Origin: Pseudomonas sp. UBA5706
GTDB lineage: Bacteria; Pseudomonadota; Gammaproteobacteria; Pseudomonadales; Pseudomonadaceae
Assembly (NCBI RefSeq): GCF_002419965.1
Contig: NZ_DIHC01000057.1
Location: 1 to 64,000, forward strand
DNA length: 64,000 nt
Reading direction: 5' to 3'
Part shown: one piece after another, positions 41,730 to 50,639 of the stretch
Layout of the letters: every line of letters starts with the position of its first letter
How positions within the stretch are numbered: the stretch's first letter is position 1
Position numbers and translations under genes: made by a program
The notes under the pieces: generated by a model
Told to the model about the DNA's origin: nothing
Seen by the model: the letters and a program-made list of their open reading frames with translations, nothing else
The model's database searches: none

Positions 41730-42865
41730 AGTTTTTCCGCTGCCTGAAGCAACGTCTCCTCACGCTTGGGAAAGCACAAGCGAATCAAACGCTGGCCTTC
41801 AGGCGGGTTCTGGTAGAACACCGATGGCGGAATGCTCGCTACCCCGTGTTCACGGGTCATCCATAGCGACATCTCGACGTCGTTCAGATCAGGACGAATC
41901 CCCGAGTAATCGACCAGTTGAAAATAAGTCCCGGCAGCGCGCGTGAAGGTGAAGCGCGAGGTTTGCAGCCGGTCGCAAAAGAAATCACGCTTGGCCTGAT
42001 AGAACGCTGGTAATTCTTCGACATGTTCCGGGCACGCCGCCATGAAGTCGGCCAAGGCCCATTGCAACGGAGTAACACCGCAGAAAGCAACGAACTGATG
42101 GACCTTGCGCATTTCGGCAGTGAGCGCGGGGGGCGCTATCAGGTAACCGGTTTTCCAGCCAGTCACATGATAGGTCTTACCGAACGAACTGATCACGAAA
42201 GCACGTTCATAAAGCTCTTCATGCGCCAGGACGCTGACATGCTTCACGCCGTCGAATACCAGATGTTCGTACACCTCATCACTGACGAGGTAAATGTCCC
42301 GGTCGCGGATCAGCGCTGCCAGTCGGTCCAGTTCCTCACGGGTGATCAGGGCGCCACTGGGGTTGTGGGGCGTATTGATCACGATCATGCGAGTCTTGGG
42401 ACTCAGCGCCGCGCCGAGCTGTTCCCAATCGATGGAGAACTCGCCGTCCTTGAGTTGCACATGCACGCAACGCCCGCCTGCCAGCTCGACCGAAGGCGCG
42501 TAGCTGTCATAACACGGGTCGAACACGATGACCTCATCGCCCGCGCGCACGACGGCCTGAATCGCGCAAAAGATTGCGTGGGTCGCACCGGGCGTGATGG
42601 TGACTTCGGTGTCGACATTGACCTGACGACCGTAGGAGCGCTCGATCTTGGCAGCGACCTGCTGTCGTAATGCGGGCAGTCCGGCCGACGGCGCATATTG
42701 GTTGAACCCGTCCATGGTGCGGCGGCAAAGGGCTTCGCGCAGCGCGTCGGGCCCTTCGAAGTCGGGAAAACCCTGAGACAGATTGATCGCACCGGTATCG
42801 GCTGCAAGCTGGGACATCACGGTGAAAATAGTGGTACCAACGTTCGGCAATTTGCTGGTGATCAT
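41717..42865 (-). CDS. PLP-dependent aminotransferase (methionine/glutamine transaminase, YbdL-like)
   Basis: A 382-residue class I aminotransferase. Start MITSKLPNVGTTIF at 42865 is preferred over a six-residue extension. Motifs are INLSQGFPDFEG, INTPHNPSGA, and the PLP-Lys segment SSFGKTYHVTGWKTGY. The YbdL group transaminates 4-methylthio-2-oxobutanoate to methionine with glutamine as a favoured donor. It overlaps the omega-amidase gene, which processes the resulting ketoglutaramate. Likely role: the last step of methionine salvage or aromatic amino-acid transamination. Confidence 0.87.
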   Translation of the reverse strand: MITSKLPNVGTTIFTVMSQLAADTGAINLSQGFPDFEGPDALREALCRRTMDGFNQYAPSAGLPALRQQVAAKIERSYGRQVNVDTEVTITPGATHAIFCAIQAVVRAGDEVIVFDPCYDSYAPSVELAGGRCVHVQLKDGEFSIDWEQLGAALSPKTRMIVINTPHNPSGALITREELDRLAALIRDRDIYLVSDEVYEHLVFDGVKHVSVLAHEELYERAFVISSFGKTYHVTGWKTGYLIAPPALTAEMRKVHQFVAFCGVTPLQWALADFMAACPEHVEELPAFYQAKRDFFCDRLQTSRFTFTRAAGTYFQLVDYSGIRPDLNDVEMSLWMTREHGVASIPPSVFYQNPPEGQRLIRLCFPKREETLLQAAEKLCAI

Positions 42866-42939
42866 GGGGTTTTCCTGCTCCACACCCAGCTCCAGAACGG
42901 CACGGGGACTCGCAGAATAGCCCAGACGACGCTCACAAA

Positions 42940-42962
42940 AAAAGGCGCTACTTGCGCCTTTT
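42940..42962. terminator. Bidirectional intrinsic terminator downstream of der
   Basis: AAAAGGCGC (42940-42948) and GCGCCTTTT (42954-42962) form a perfect stem with a five-base loop, with A and T tracts on both flanks. It lies just past the der stop codon, before the aminotransferase gene that is transcribed in the same direction. Confidence 0.85.
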
Positions 42963-42983
42963 CAAAGAAAGTCCGTTACACGA

Positions 42984-44453
42984 TTAACGCTTGTCGCGTC
43001 GTTTCTTGTCGGCTTTCTTGTGGTGCGACATCAAGCGACGCTTCTTGTTGACCTGGCGGTCGGTCAGCGTGTTCTTATTGCCTTCGTACGGGTTTTCACC
43101 GCCCTTGAACTCAATGCGGATCGGGGTACCGACCAGCTTGAGCACACGACGGTAGGTGTTTTCCAGATAACGCACGTAAGACTTCGGAACCTTCTCGACC
43201 TGGTTACCGTGGATCACGATCAGCGGTGGGTTCGCACCACCCAAGTGAGCGTAACGCAGTTTGATACGACGGCTACCGACCATCGGTGGCGCGTGCTCAC
43301 TGACCGCGTCTTCGAGGATCTGGGTCAGACGGCTGGTCGGCCAGCGCGTAACAGCTGACTTGAACGAGTTCTGCACTGATTGATACAGGTTGCCGACACC
43401 CGTGCCATGCAACGCAGAGATGAAATGGATATCGGCAAAGTCGACGAAGAACAACCGACGTTCCAGCTCGGTCTTCACATAATCGCGCTCGCTCGGCACC
43501 ATGCCGTCCCACTTGTTCAAAGCAATGACCAGCGCACGACCGGCTTCCAGGGCGAAGCCCAGCAGATTCAGATCGTGGTCGACGACACCTTCTCGGGCGT
43601 CCATCACGAAGATCACCACGTTGGCGTCCTTAATCGCCTGAAGGGTTTTGACCACGGAGAATTTTTCGACTTCTTCGTGGATCTTGCCGCGCTTGCGCAC
43701 GCCGGCGGTGTCGATCAGCGTGTACTTCTCGTCGTTACGTTCGAACGGGATGTAGATACTGTCGCGGGTGGTGCCGGGCTGGTCATAGACGATGACGCGG
43801 TCTTCCCCGAGCATGCGGTTAACCAGCGTGGACTTGCCGACGTTCGGGCGACCGATGATCGCGATCTTGATGCCATCTTTTTCGCTCGGGCCAGGGATGC
43901 GCTTGGCTTCTTCGCCCTCGGCAACGTCTTCCTCTTCACCCTCTTCCACTTCATCGGCGTCTTTGGGAAAGTCGCGCAGGGCGATTTCCAGCATCTGCGT
44001 GATGCCGCGACCGTGAGCACCGGCGACCGGGATTGCATCGCCCATGCCCAGTGGGGCGAACTCGGCGCGAGCCATGTCAGGGTCAATGTTGTCGACCTTG
44101 TTGGCAACCACATACGAGGTTTTGTTGCGCTTGCGCAGGTGCTCGCCAATCATCTGGTCGGCGGCGGTAAAGCCCGCTTTGGCGTCTACCAGAAACAACA
44201 CGACATCGGCTTCTTCGATGGCCAGCAGCGACTGCTCGGCCATCTTTTCGTCCATGCCGTGCTCATCACCAGAAATACCGCCGGTGTCGATCAGGATGTA
44301 GGTACGCCCTTGCCACTTGGCCTCACCGTATTGGCGATCACGGGTCAGACCGGACAAGTCGCCGACGATGGCGTCGCGAGTCCTGGTCAGGCGATTGAAC
44401 AAGGTGGACTTGCCGACGTTCGGTCGACCCACCAGGGCGATTACGGGAACCAT
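42984..44453 (-). CDS. der: Ribosome-assembly GTPase Der (EngA)
   Basis: An essential GTPase for 50S subunit assembly. The 489-residue protein has two consecutive G domains, each with Walker A GRPNVGKST (about residues 8-16 and 200-208), DTGG/DTAG and NKxD motifs, an acidic linker between them (EEGEEEDVAEGEEA), and a C-terminal KH-like domain ending in a Lys/Arg-rich tail (KADKKRRDKR). The start at 44453 (MVPVIALVGRPN) is preferred to a four-residue extension. It lies downstream of bamB with a terminator between them. Confidence 0.96.
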   Translation of the reverse strand: MVPVIALVGRPNVGKSTLFNRLTRTRDAIVGDLSGLTRDRQYGEAKWQGRTYILIDTGGISGDEHGMDEKMAEQSLLAIEEADVVLFLVDAKAGFTAADQMIGEHLRKRNKTSYVVANKVDNIDPDMARAEFAPLGMGDAIPVAGAHGRGITQMLEIALRDFPKDADEVEEGEEEDVAEGEEAKRIPGPSEKDGIKIAIIGRPNVGKSTLVNRMLGEDRVIVYDQPGTTRDSIYIPFERNDEKYTLIDTAGVRKRGKIHEEVEKFSVVKTLQAIKDANVVIFVMDAREGVVDHDLNLLGFALEAGRALVIALNKWDGMVPSERDYVKTELERRLFFVDFADIHFISALHGTGVGNLYQSVQNSFKSAVTRWPTSRLTQILEDAVSEHAPPMVGSRRIKLRYAHLGGANPPLIVIHGNQVEKVPKSYVRYLENTYRRVLKLVGTPIRIEFKGGENPYEGNKNTLTDRQVNKKRRLMSHHKKADKKRRDKR

Positions 44454-44489
44454 GCGGCTCTCCACTTCGTTATTTCAGAAAATACAAAA

Positions 44490-44508
44490 GCCGCTGCAAG
44501 GCAGCGGC
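44490..44508 (-). terminator. Intrinsic terminator between bamB and der
   Basis: GCCGCTGC (44490-44497) and GCAGCGGC (44501-44508) pair perfectly around a three-base loop. Read on the minus strand the stem is followed by TTTTGTATTTTC, so it should stop transcription coming from bamB. A second hairpin (AGCCCC/GGGGCT, 44539-44558) lies just before it. Confidence 0.75.
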
Positions 44509-44602
44509 CGGAGTTCGGAGCGACACCAAAGTGCCGCAAGCCCCGTCAGAGCGGGGCTGCCGGAGAGAGCCGTTGAAAGGCCTTCCCCAGCATAGACAGC
44601 CA

Positions 44603-45754
44603 TCACTTGATCGTCAGGGCTTCCAGCTTGCCGCTGTTACCAAAGACGTAAATGGTGTTGCCCGAAACCAGCGGGCGTGCACGCAGGCCATCGCTGTCGA
44701 TCTTTTCACGGCCAACGAAGTGACCGTCGACCTGGCTGAGCAGATGCAGATAGCCTTCCATGTCGCCAACCGCTACGTAGCTGGAGAACACTTCAGGCGA
44801 TCCCAACTGGCGGCGAGCCAGCGAGTCATTGCTCCACAGCGCAGTGGACGAACGCTCATCGACGCCTTCGACGGTGCCGTTGGCCAGGGAAACGTAGACG
44901 CTACCAAAACCCTGGGCGACGCCCGAATAGCTCGACGCATCACGCTGCCACAGCACACGGCCGCTCTGCAGTTCCAGACCCGCAACGCGGCCCTGATAGG
45001 TTGCGACGTACAGCGTACTGCCGGACAACAGCAGCCCGCCGTCGATGTCGACCACGCGATCCAGCTCCGAGCGGCCCTGTGGAATCGCTACGCGCTGCTC
45101 CCAGACCGGCACGCCGTTGGTGGTGTCCAGCGCCACGACCTTACCGGTCGACAGGCCAGCAAGGGCCAACTGAGAGGTAACGATCGGTGCACCGGTGCCA
45201 CGCAAAGTCAGGACCGCAGGCGTGCTTTCGTAGATCCAGCGTTGGCTGCCGGTGGCGGCATCGTAACCGATAACCTTGTCGTCCTGTGTCTGGGCAACGA
45301 CAACATCACCATTGGTGGCTGGCGCGGAGAGTACTTCGCTGGTCGCCTTTGCCTTCCACTTCTGTTCACCGGTGGCTTCGTCGAGAACGATCACTTCGCC
45401 ACGCAGGGTGCCGACCATGACCAGGCCAAAACCCACACCGACTGCGCCGGAGACAGGCTGTTCGAGCTCTTTCTTCCAGACCACATCACCGTTGCCGCGG
45501 TTGATCGCCATGATCAGACCGTTGGCGTCGGCAGCGTAGATGTTCTCGCCGTCGATGGCGGGAACCAGCATGTTGTAGATGTCGCCCTGGCCGTCACCGA
45601 CCGAGCGGCTCCACAGCTTCTGCAGAACCACTTCTTCTTTGAAGTCGGTCAACTCGGCCGGAGGCAATTCCTTTTTGCTGTTGCTGCTGCAACCCGCGGC
45701 CAGAATGGCCAGAGCCAGCAATGCTGCATGTTTCCAACGAATCACGTCACGCAT
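44603..45754 (-). CDS. bamB: Outer-membrane protein assembly factor BamB
   Basis: A 383-residue lipoprotein of the BAM complex. The signal sequence ends in the lipobox ILAAGC. The rest is an eight-bladed PQQ-like propeller, with repeats such as GDVVWKKELE, GEQKWKAKA, GSQRWIYES and GRVLWQRDA. It helps BamA fold outer-membrane proteins. The start overlaps the yfgM stop by 8 bp, so the two are translationally coupled. Confidence 0.95.
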   Translation of the reverse strand: MRDVIRWKHAALLALAILAAGCSSNSKKELPPAELTDFKEEVVLQKLWSRSVGDGQGDIYNMLVPAIDGENIYAADANGLIMAINRGNGDVVWKKELEQPVSGAVGVGFGLVMVGTLRGEVIVLDEATGEQKWKAKATSEVLSAPATNGDVVVAQTQDDKVIGYDAATGSQRWIYESTPAVLTLRGTGAPIVTSQLALAGLSTGKVVALDTTNGVPVWEQRVAIPQGRSELDRVVDIDGGLLLSGSTLYVATYQGRVAGLELQSGRVLWQRDASSYSGVAQGFGSVYVSLANGTVEGVDERSSTALWSNDSLARRQLGSPEVFSSYVAVGDMEGYLHLLSQVDGHFVGREKIDSDGLRARPLVSGNTIYVFGNSGKLEALTIK

Positions 45755-46388
45755 CCCCTTTCGCCAGATCGTCGAGCTTCATTTGCAGACCGCCCACCGC
45801 CGATTGTTCGGACAGCGCAGCCTTGGCCTTCTTGTATGCAGCGTAGGCATCATCAGTACGACCCAACTGAACCAGCAGGTCGCCGCGCAGCTCTTCACGA
45901 GCGGCCTCGAACGACTTGTCGACCTGACCGTCGAGCAGCTTCAGCGCATCGTCAGCCTTGTTCTGCGCAGCGAGCACGCGAGCCAGACGTTGACGGGCGA
46001 TTTCGCCAAGGGTCGGATTGACCGGTTTGTCGCTGACGGCCTTCAGTTCGTTTGCAGCGTCGTCCAGCTTGCCAGTATCGACCGCAACCTTGGCCACGAA
46101 CAGGCTGCCGTATTGAGCGTAGGCCGTACCACCAAACTCGCTTTTGAGCTTGCCGGCGATTTCAGCCACTTGACCGGCATCTGCCTGACCGCTTGGGGTC
46201 AGCGCCGTTTCCAGCAACTGCTGGTACAGGGCCGATGCACCTTGTGCCTGACTGTTCTGATGGCGATGCCAGAACTGCCAGCCCAACACCACGATCACCG
46301 CAAGCAGAGCGCCGGTGACCAGAGGCTTGCCGTTACGCTGCCACCAGTCCTTGACCACGGCCAGCTGTTCATCATCAGTACTCGACAC
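45747..46388 (-). CDS. YfgM-like ancillary SecYEG/periplasmic chaperone TPR protein
   Basis: A 213-residue membrane-anchored TPR protein with one transmembrane segment (about 24-43, PLVTGALLAVIVVLGW) and a periplasmic helical repeat domain. In enterobacteria YfgM works with PpiD at the translocon. The start is a GTG at 46388: TAGGAG lies about seven bases upstream and the product begins SSTDDEQLAVVKDWW like its relatives, whereas the longer frame would need a TTG and add an unrelated hexapeptide. Located between hisS and bamB, the usual gammaproteobacterial place. Confidence 0.9.
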   Translation of the reverse strand: MSSTDDEQLAVVKDWWQRNGKPLVTGALLAVIVVLGWQFWHRHQNSQAQGASALYQQLLETALTPSGQADAGQVAEIAGKLKSEFGGTAYAQYGSLFVAKVAVDTGKLDDAANELKAVSDKPVNPTLGEIARQRLARVLAAQNKADDALKLLDGQVDKSFEAAREELRGDLLVQLGRTDDAYAAYKKAKAALSEQSAVGGLQMKLDDLAKGDA

Positions 46389-46424
46389 CCCAATACTCCT
46401 ATCCAATTCGGCTGTTTATTAGCT

Positions 46425-47714
46425 TCATGCCTGCACAATGCAGGAGGCCAGGTGCTCGGAAAGAGCATCCCAGGCAATATTTTGTTGTTCGCCCTGACCG
46501 CGCAAAGGTTTGAAGCCCACTTCCTTGCGAGCCAGCTCTTCATCACCAAGAATCAGCGCATACGGCGCACCGCTCTTGTCGGCCTTCTTGAACTGGCTTT
46601 TGAAGCTGCCAGCCCCAGCATTGACCTGCAGACGCAGATTCGGGGAGTGATCGCGCAAACGCTCTGACAGCGCCAGTGCAGCCAATTCGGCGGCTTCGCC
46701 AAAGGCGCAGACGTAAACATCGACAGTGCGCGAAATTTCTTCAGGGACCTGCTCCAGCGTCTCCAGCAGCAGGACCAGCCGCTCGATGCCCATGGCAAAA
46801 CCGACACCGGCAGTGGGTTTGCCGCCCATCTGCTCGACCAGACCGTCGTAGCGGCCACCTGCACAGACAGTACCCTGGGCACCGAGCTGATCGGTGACCC
46901 ATTCGAAAACCGTCTTACTGTAGTAATCCAGGCCACGCACCAGCTTGGGATTGATCACGTAGGGAATCCCGGCGGCGTCCAGACGCGATTTCAGACCCTC
47001 GAAGTGGGCACGCGACTCCTCGTCAAGATAATCGGCGAGCTTCGGCGCATCCACTAGCACGGCCTGGGTTTCAGGATGCTTGGTGTCGAGCACTCGCAGC
47101 GGGTTTGTCGTCAGACGGCGCTGGCTGTCTTCGTCCAATTGCTCCAGGCGGGCCGACAGGTACTCGACCAGCGCTTCACGGTAGCGGGCGCGCGCCTCAC
47201 TGGTGCCCAGGCTGTTCAGTTCCAGCCTGACCGCGCTGCGGATGCCCAGCAGGCCCCATAGGCGCCAAGTCAGGACGATCAGTTCGGCATCGATGTCTGG
47301 CCCATCAAGGTTGAACACTTCGCAGCCGATCTGGTGGAACTGGCGATAACGGCCTTTCTGCGGACGCTCGTGGCGGAACATCGGACCGATGTACCACAGT
47401 TTCTGCACCTGGCCGCCGCCGGTGATGCCATGCTCCAGCACCGCACGTACGCACGCAGCCGTGCCTTCGGGGCGCAGTGTCAGCGAGTCACCGTTGCGGT
47501 CGGCAAAGGTGTACATCTCTTTCTCGACGATATCGGTAACTTCGCCAATGGAGCGCTTGAACAGGTCGGTGAACTCGACGATCGGCATACGGATCTGGCG
47601 GTAACCGTAGTTATCCAGCAAACGCGAAACGGTGCCTTCGAAATAGCGCCACAGCGGCGTCTGATCCGGCAGGATGTCGTTCATGCCACGAATGGCTTGC
47701 AGAGACTTACTCAC
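46425..47714 (-). CDS. hisS: Histidyl-tRNA synthetase
   Basis: A 429-residue class II aminoacyl-tRNA synthetase charging tRNA-His. It shows motif 2 (MFRHERPQKGRYRQFHQIGCEVF), the HisA motifs LVRGLDYYSKTVFEW and GGRYDGLVEQMGG, motif 3 (GVGFAMGIERLVLLLE) and a C-terminal anticodon-binding domain (about 330-425). Length and start (MSKSLQAIRGMNDILP) are standard. It sits between ispG and yfgM in the leftward housekeeping run. Confidence 0.97.
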   Translation of the reverse strand: MSKSLQAIRGMNDILPDQTPLWRYFEGTVSRLLDNYGYRQIRMPIVEFTDLFKRSIGEVTDIVEKEMYTFADRNGDSLTLRPEGTAACVRAVLEHGITGGGQVQKLWYIGPMFRHERPQKGRYRQFHQIGCEVFNLDGPDIDAELIVLTWRLWGLLGIRSAVRLELNSLGTSEARARYREALVEYLSARLEQLDEDSQRRLTTNPLRVLDTKHPETQAVLVDAPKLADYLDEESRAHFEGLKSRLDAAGIPYVINPKLVRGLDYYSKTVFEWVTDQLGAQGTVCAGGRYDGLVEQMGGKPTAGVGFAMGIERLVLLLETLEQVPEEISRTVDVYVCAFGEAAELAALALSERLRDHSPNLRLQVNAGAGSFKSQFKKADKSGAPYALILGDEELARKEVGFKPLRGQGEQQNIAWDALSEHLASCIVQA

Positions 47715-47734
47715 AAAAATTCCTTGGAAACTGG

Positions 47735-48844
47735 TTAGCCGCGAACGATAAGCGCTGCATCGGCCTGGGCCTTTTGGGCCGCTTTCTCACGGATCAAGCG
47801 TTCGAGCTCGTCCACGAGATTGTCATTGGTCAGCTTTTGCGCCGGCTTACCATCTATGTAGATCAGGTTCGGCGTGCCACCGGTGAGGCCGATATGGGCC
47901 TCCTTGGCTTCCCCAGGACCGTTCACTACACAGCCAATCACCGCGACATCCAGCGGGACCAGCAGGTCCTCAAGGCGCCCTTCCAGCTCGTTCATGGTTT
48001 TGACGACATCGAAATTCTGCCGCGAACAGCTCGGACAGGCGATGAAATTAATGCCACGGGAACGCAGATGCAGCGACTTGAGAATGTCGTAACCGACCTT
48101 CACTTCTTCAACAGGGTCGGCGGCCAGCGAGATACGAATGGTATCGCCAATTCCTTCGGCCAGCAGCATACCTAGGCCGACGGCCGATTTCACCGTGCCT
48201 GAACGCAAACCACCGGCTTCGGTGATTCCCAGGTGCAGTGGCTGGACGATTTGCCTGGCCAGAAGGCGATAGGCTTCGACGGCCATGAACACGTCCGAGG
48301 CCTTGACGCTGACCTTGAAGTCCTGGAAATTCAGGCGATCAAGGTGCTCGACGTGACGCAACGCCGACTCCACCAACGCAGCCGGAGTGGGTTCGCCGTA
48401 TTTCTTCTGCAGGTCCTTTTCCAGTGAACCGGCATTGACGCCGATGCGGATCGGGATGCCGCGGTCACGGGCTGCGTCTACCACCGCGCGCACACGGTCT
48501 TCACGACCGATGTTGCCCGGATTGATGCGCAGGCAGTCGACGCCCAACTCCGCCACGCGCAAGGCAATCCGGTAATCGAAGTGGATATCGGCGACCAGCG
48601 GCACCTTGACCAGTTGCTTGATGCGACCGAATGCCTCGGCGGCGTCCATGTCCGGCACGGAGACACGAACGATGTCCACACCGGCCGCTTCCAGGCGATT
48701 GATCTGGGCGACGGTGGCCGCCACATCATTGGTGTCGCTGTTGGTCATGCTTTGCACCGCAATCGGTGCATCACCGCCAACCGGCACGGAGCCGACCCAG
48801 ATTTTACGAGATTCGCGACGTTTGATTGGAGATTCGCCGTGCAT
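47735..48844 (-). CDS. ispG: 4-Hydroxy-3-methylbut-2-enyl diphosphate synthase (flavodoxin/ferredoxin)
   Basis: Iron-sulfur enzyme of the MEP isoprenoid pathway, making HMBPP from MEcPP. The 369-residue protein has an N-terminal TIM barrel (VQSMTNSDTND, PLVADIHFDYRIAL, RINPGNIG) and a C-terminal 4Fe-4S domain with three Cys ligands in ACPSCSRQ and VIGCVVNGPGE. It starts 3 bp after the rodZ stop, on the same strand. Confidence 0.96.
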   Translation of the reverse strand: MHGESPIKRRESRKIWVGSVPVGGDAPIAVQSMTNSDTNDVAATVAQINRLEAAGVDIVRVSVPDMDAAEAFGRIKQLVKVPLVADIHFDYRIALRVAELGVDCLRINPGNIGREDRVRAVVDAARDRGIPIRIGVNAGSLEKDLQKKYGEPTPAALVESALRHVEHLDRLNFQDFKVSVKASDVFMAVEAYRLLARQIVQPLHLGITEAGGLRSGTVKSAVGLGMLLAEGIGDTIRISLAADPVEEVKVGYDILKSLHLRSRGINFIACPSCSRQNFDVVKTMNELEGRLEDLLVPLDVAVIGCVVNGPGEAKEAHIGLTGGTPNLIYIDGKPAQKLTNDNLVDELERLIREKAAQKAQADAALIVRG

Positions 48845-48847
48845 GAC

Positions 48848-49858
48848 TTATTGCCCCAGCTTCATGCGAGCCGTCTGGCCCGATGTGAAAGGTGTGACGT
48901 CCACCGGCTGACCGTTGTAGCTGACCTGCGCAGCATGGGCGACACCCAGGCGCACCGCCAGCGGCGGTTTGCCACTGACATCGACGCTGTCGCCGGCACG
49001 CTTGAGGCCGCTGGTCAGTACCTTGCCATTGCTGTCGGTGACCTGGAACCAGCAATCGGCAGTGAACTGTAATTGCACCCGACCGAAACCGGCCGCAACC
49101 GGCGCGGCTTCAGCAGCGGGCGCCGGCGCGGGTGCAGCCGTGGTGGCCGGACTCGTGGGGGTGTGAGCAGGCACTACCGGGATCGCCGGGGCGCCGTGAG
49201 TCGGGGCTGCCCCCACTGCAGGCGCGGTGGTAACCGGGGCAGGCGCGGTTGGCGCAGCGGAAGTCGTCGGCGCTGATGCGGGAGAATCGGCGTTGTTCAA
49301 CGGCAATGGCGCCGTGTTGCTCTGCCCTTCAACGACCGCCTGATCTTCCGGCTCGTCCAGCGGATGAATCTGCGTGGTGCCATCGGCGCTTTCGACTTCG
49401 ACGTGCTCCATGCCCAGACTGGTCGGTTCCTTGCCGCGCAGTGTCGCCTGGTCCTGCCACCAGACAAAACCGCCGCCAATCAATGCCACCAGCAGCAACA
49501 GGCTGACGATGCGCAGGATGTTATGGGACAGCCGCACGGGCTCTTCTATACGGCCTAAAGCATGCACGTTGCTGCCTTTGCCGTCGGTGCCGGTGTACTG
49601 GTCGAACTGGCTGACCAGCGCGCCTTGATCCAGGCCCATGAGTTTCGCGTAGGCACGGATGTATCCCCGGGCAAAGGTATGACCGGGGAGCTTGTCAAAA
49701 TCTCCTGACTCGACATAACCCAGGGAAGTCGCGGTGAGGTTCAGCCTCAGAGCCACATCTGGCAGCGACCAGTTTTTACTCTCGCGTGCCTGGCGCAACG
49801 TTTCTCCAGGATTCGTACGAGTGGCTGCTACAACTTCGGGATGCGCCGCTTTCATCAT
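48848..49858 (-). CDS. rodZ: Cytoskeleton protein RodZ-like (HTH and DUF4115)
   Basis: A 336-residue single-pass membrane protein. A cytoplasmic Xre-like helix-turn-helix (about 18-85, GETLRQARESKNWSLPDVALRLN) is followed by a membrane segment (about 115-135), a Pro/Ala/Thr-rich periplasmic linker (about 185-255) and a C-terminal DUF4115 domain (VQLQFTADCWFQVTDSNGKVL). RodZ links MreB to the cell-wall elongation machinery. The start overlaps the pilW stop by four bases. Confidence 0.92.
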   Translation of the reverse strand: MMKAAHPEVVAATRTNPGETLRQARESKNWSLPDVALRLNLTATSLGYVESGDFDKLPGHTFARGYIRAYAKLMGLDQGALVSQFDQYTGTDGKGSNVHALGRIEEPVRLSHNILRIVSLLLLVALIGGGFVWWQDQATLRGKEPTSLGMEHVEVESADGTTQIHPLDEPEDQAVVEGQSNTAPLPLNNADSPASAPTTSAAPTAPAPVTTAPAVGAAPTHGAPAIPVVPAHTPTSPATTAAPAPAPAAEAAPVAAGFGRVQLQFTADCWFQVTDSNGKVLTSGLKRAGDSVDVSGKPPLAVRLGVAHAAQVSYNGQPVDVTPFTSGQTARMKLGQ

Positions 49859-50613
49859 TGCTCCGACAGGTATTGCTGATATTCCGGCGTACCGGGATAG
49901 AGTCTTTTAAGTTGCAGACCATAGCTGGCTGCCTTGTTGCGATCGTCATAAATCTTCGCCAGACGCGTACCCAACAACAGACTACGTGCATTCTGCTCGC
50001 TAAGCTGGCTGAAGCGTTCGTAATAGTCACGCGCCGGCACATAATGCCTGTCTTCGTAAGACAACTCAGCCATTTCCAGCAAGGCGCGCGGTTGCTGACG
50101 GTCGAGCCGCAAGGCCTTGCTGAACTGTTCCCCCGCCACATCACGGTTGCCCAGCATCAGCGAGGTCATGCCCAGGTTCTCGAAAACCCTTGCTCGTTCA
50201 GCGTAGAGGTTATCGTCGGCGGCCTGCTCAAAGCGCTCGTAAGCTTCCTTGTAACGCTTCTGCTCGTAAAGAAAACTGCCATAGTTATTGAGGATACGAG
50301 CGTCCTTGGGGCGGGAGGACAGTGCCTTTTTGTAGTACTGATCGGCCAGCTCGGGCTCGGCCTCGGCCTGAAATACCAGGCCCAGCGCCGAATTGGCGTC
50401 GGCATCGGAACTGTCCAGTTCCAGCGCTTTTTTCAGCGGCGCCTTCGCGCGCTCCATCTGCCCCTGCTGCAGATAACCCAGACCCAATTGCACGTAGGCC
50501 TGACGAGCCTCCTCACGTCCCTTGCCGGTACTCAGCGGATCGACGTTGCCCGTGGAAACACAGCCCACCAGCAGCGTGGCAAAACACAGCAGCAGCGCAG
50601 CGCGCAGAGACAT
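49855..50613 (-). CDS. pilW: Type IV pilus biogenesis/stability lipoprotein PilW (PilF)
   Basis: A 252-residue outer-membrane lipoprotein with lipobox LLVGC and six TPR repeats. It is the pilotin that helps PilQ secretin assemble (named PilF in P. aeruginosa). ATG at 50613 is chosen: GAGAGG lies about eight bases upstream, and the product is the family length; an upstream TTG would add six residues. It follows rlmN and overlaps rodZ. Confidence 0.93.
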   Translation of the reverse strand: MSLRAALLLCFATLLVGCVSTGNVDPLSTGKGREEARQAYVQLGLGYLQQGQMERAKAPLKKALELDSSDADANSALGLVFQAEAEPELADQYYKKALSSRPKDARILNNYGSFLYEQKRYKEAYERFEQAADDNLYAERARVFENLGMTSLMLGNRDVAGEQFSKALRLDRQQPRALLEMAELSYEDRHYVPARDYYERFSQLSEQNARSLLLGTRLAKIYDDRNKAASYGLQLKRLYPGTPEYQQYLSEQ

Positions 50614-50639
50614 AGAGATCCTCTCAGTCAAATTCGCAG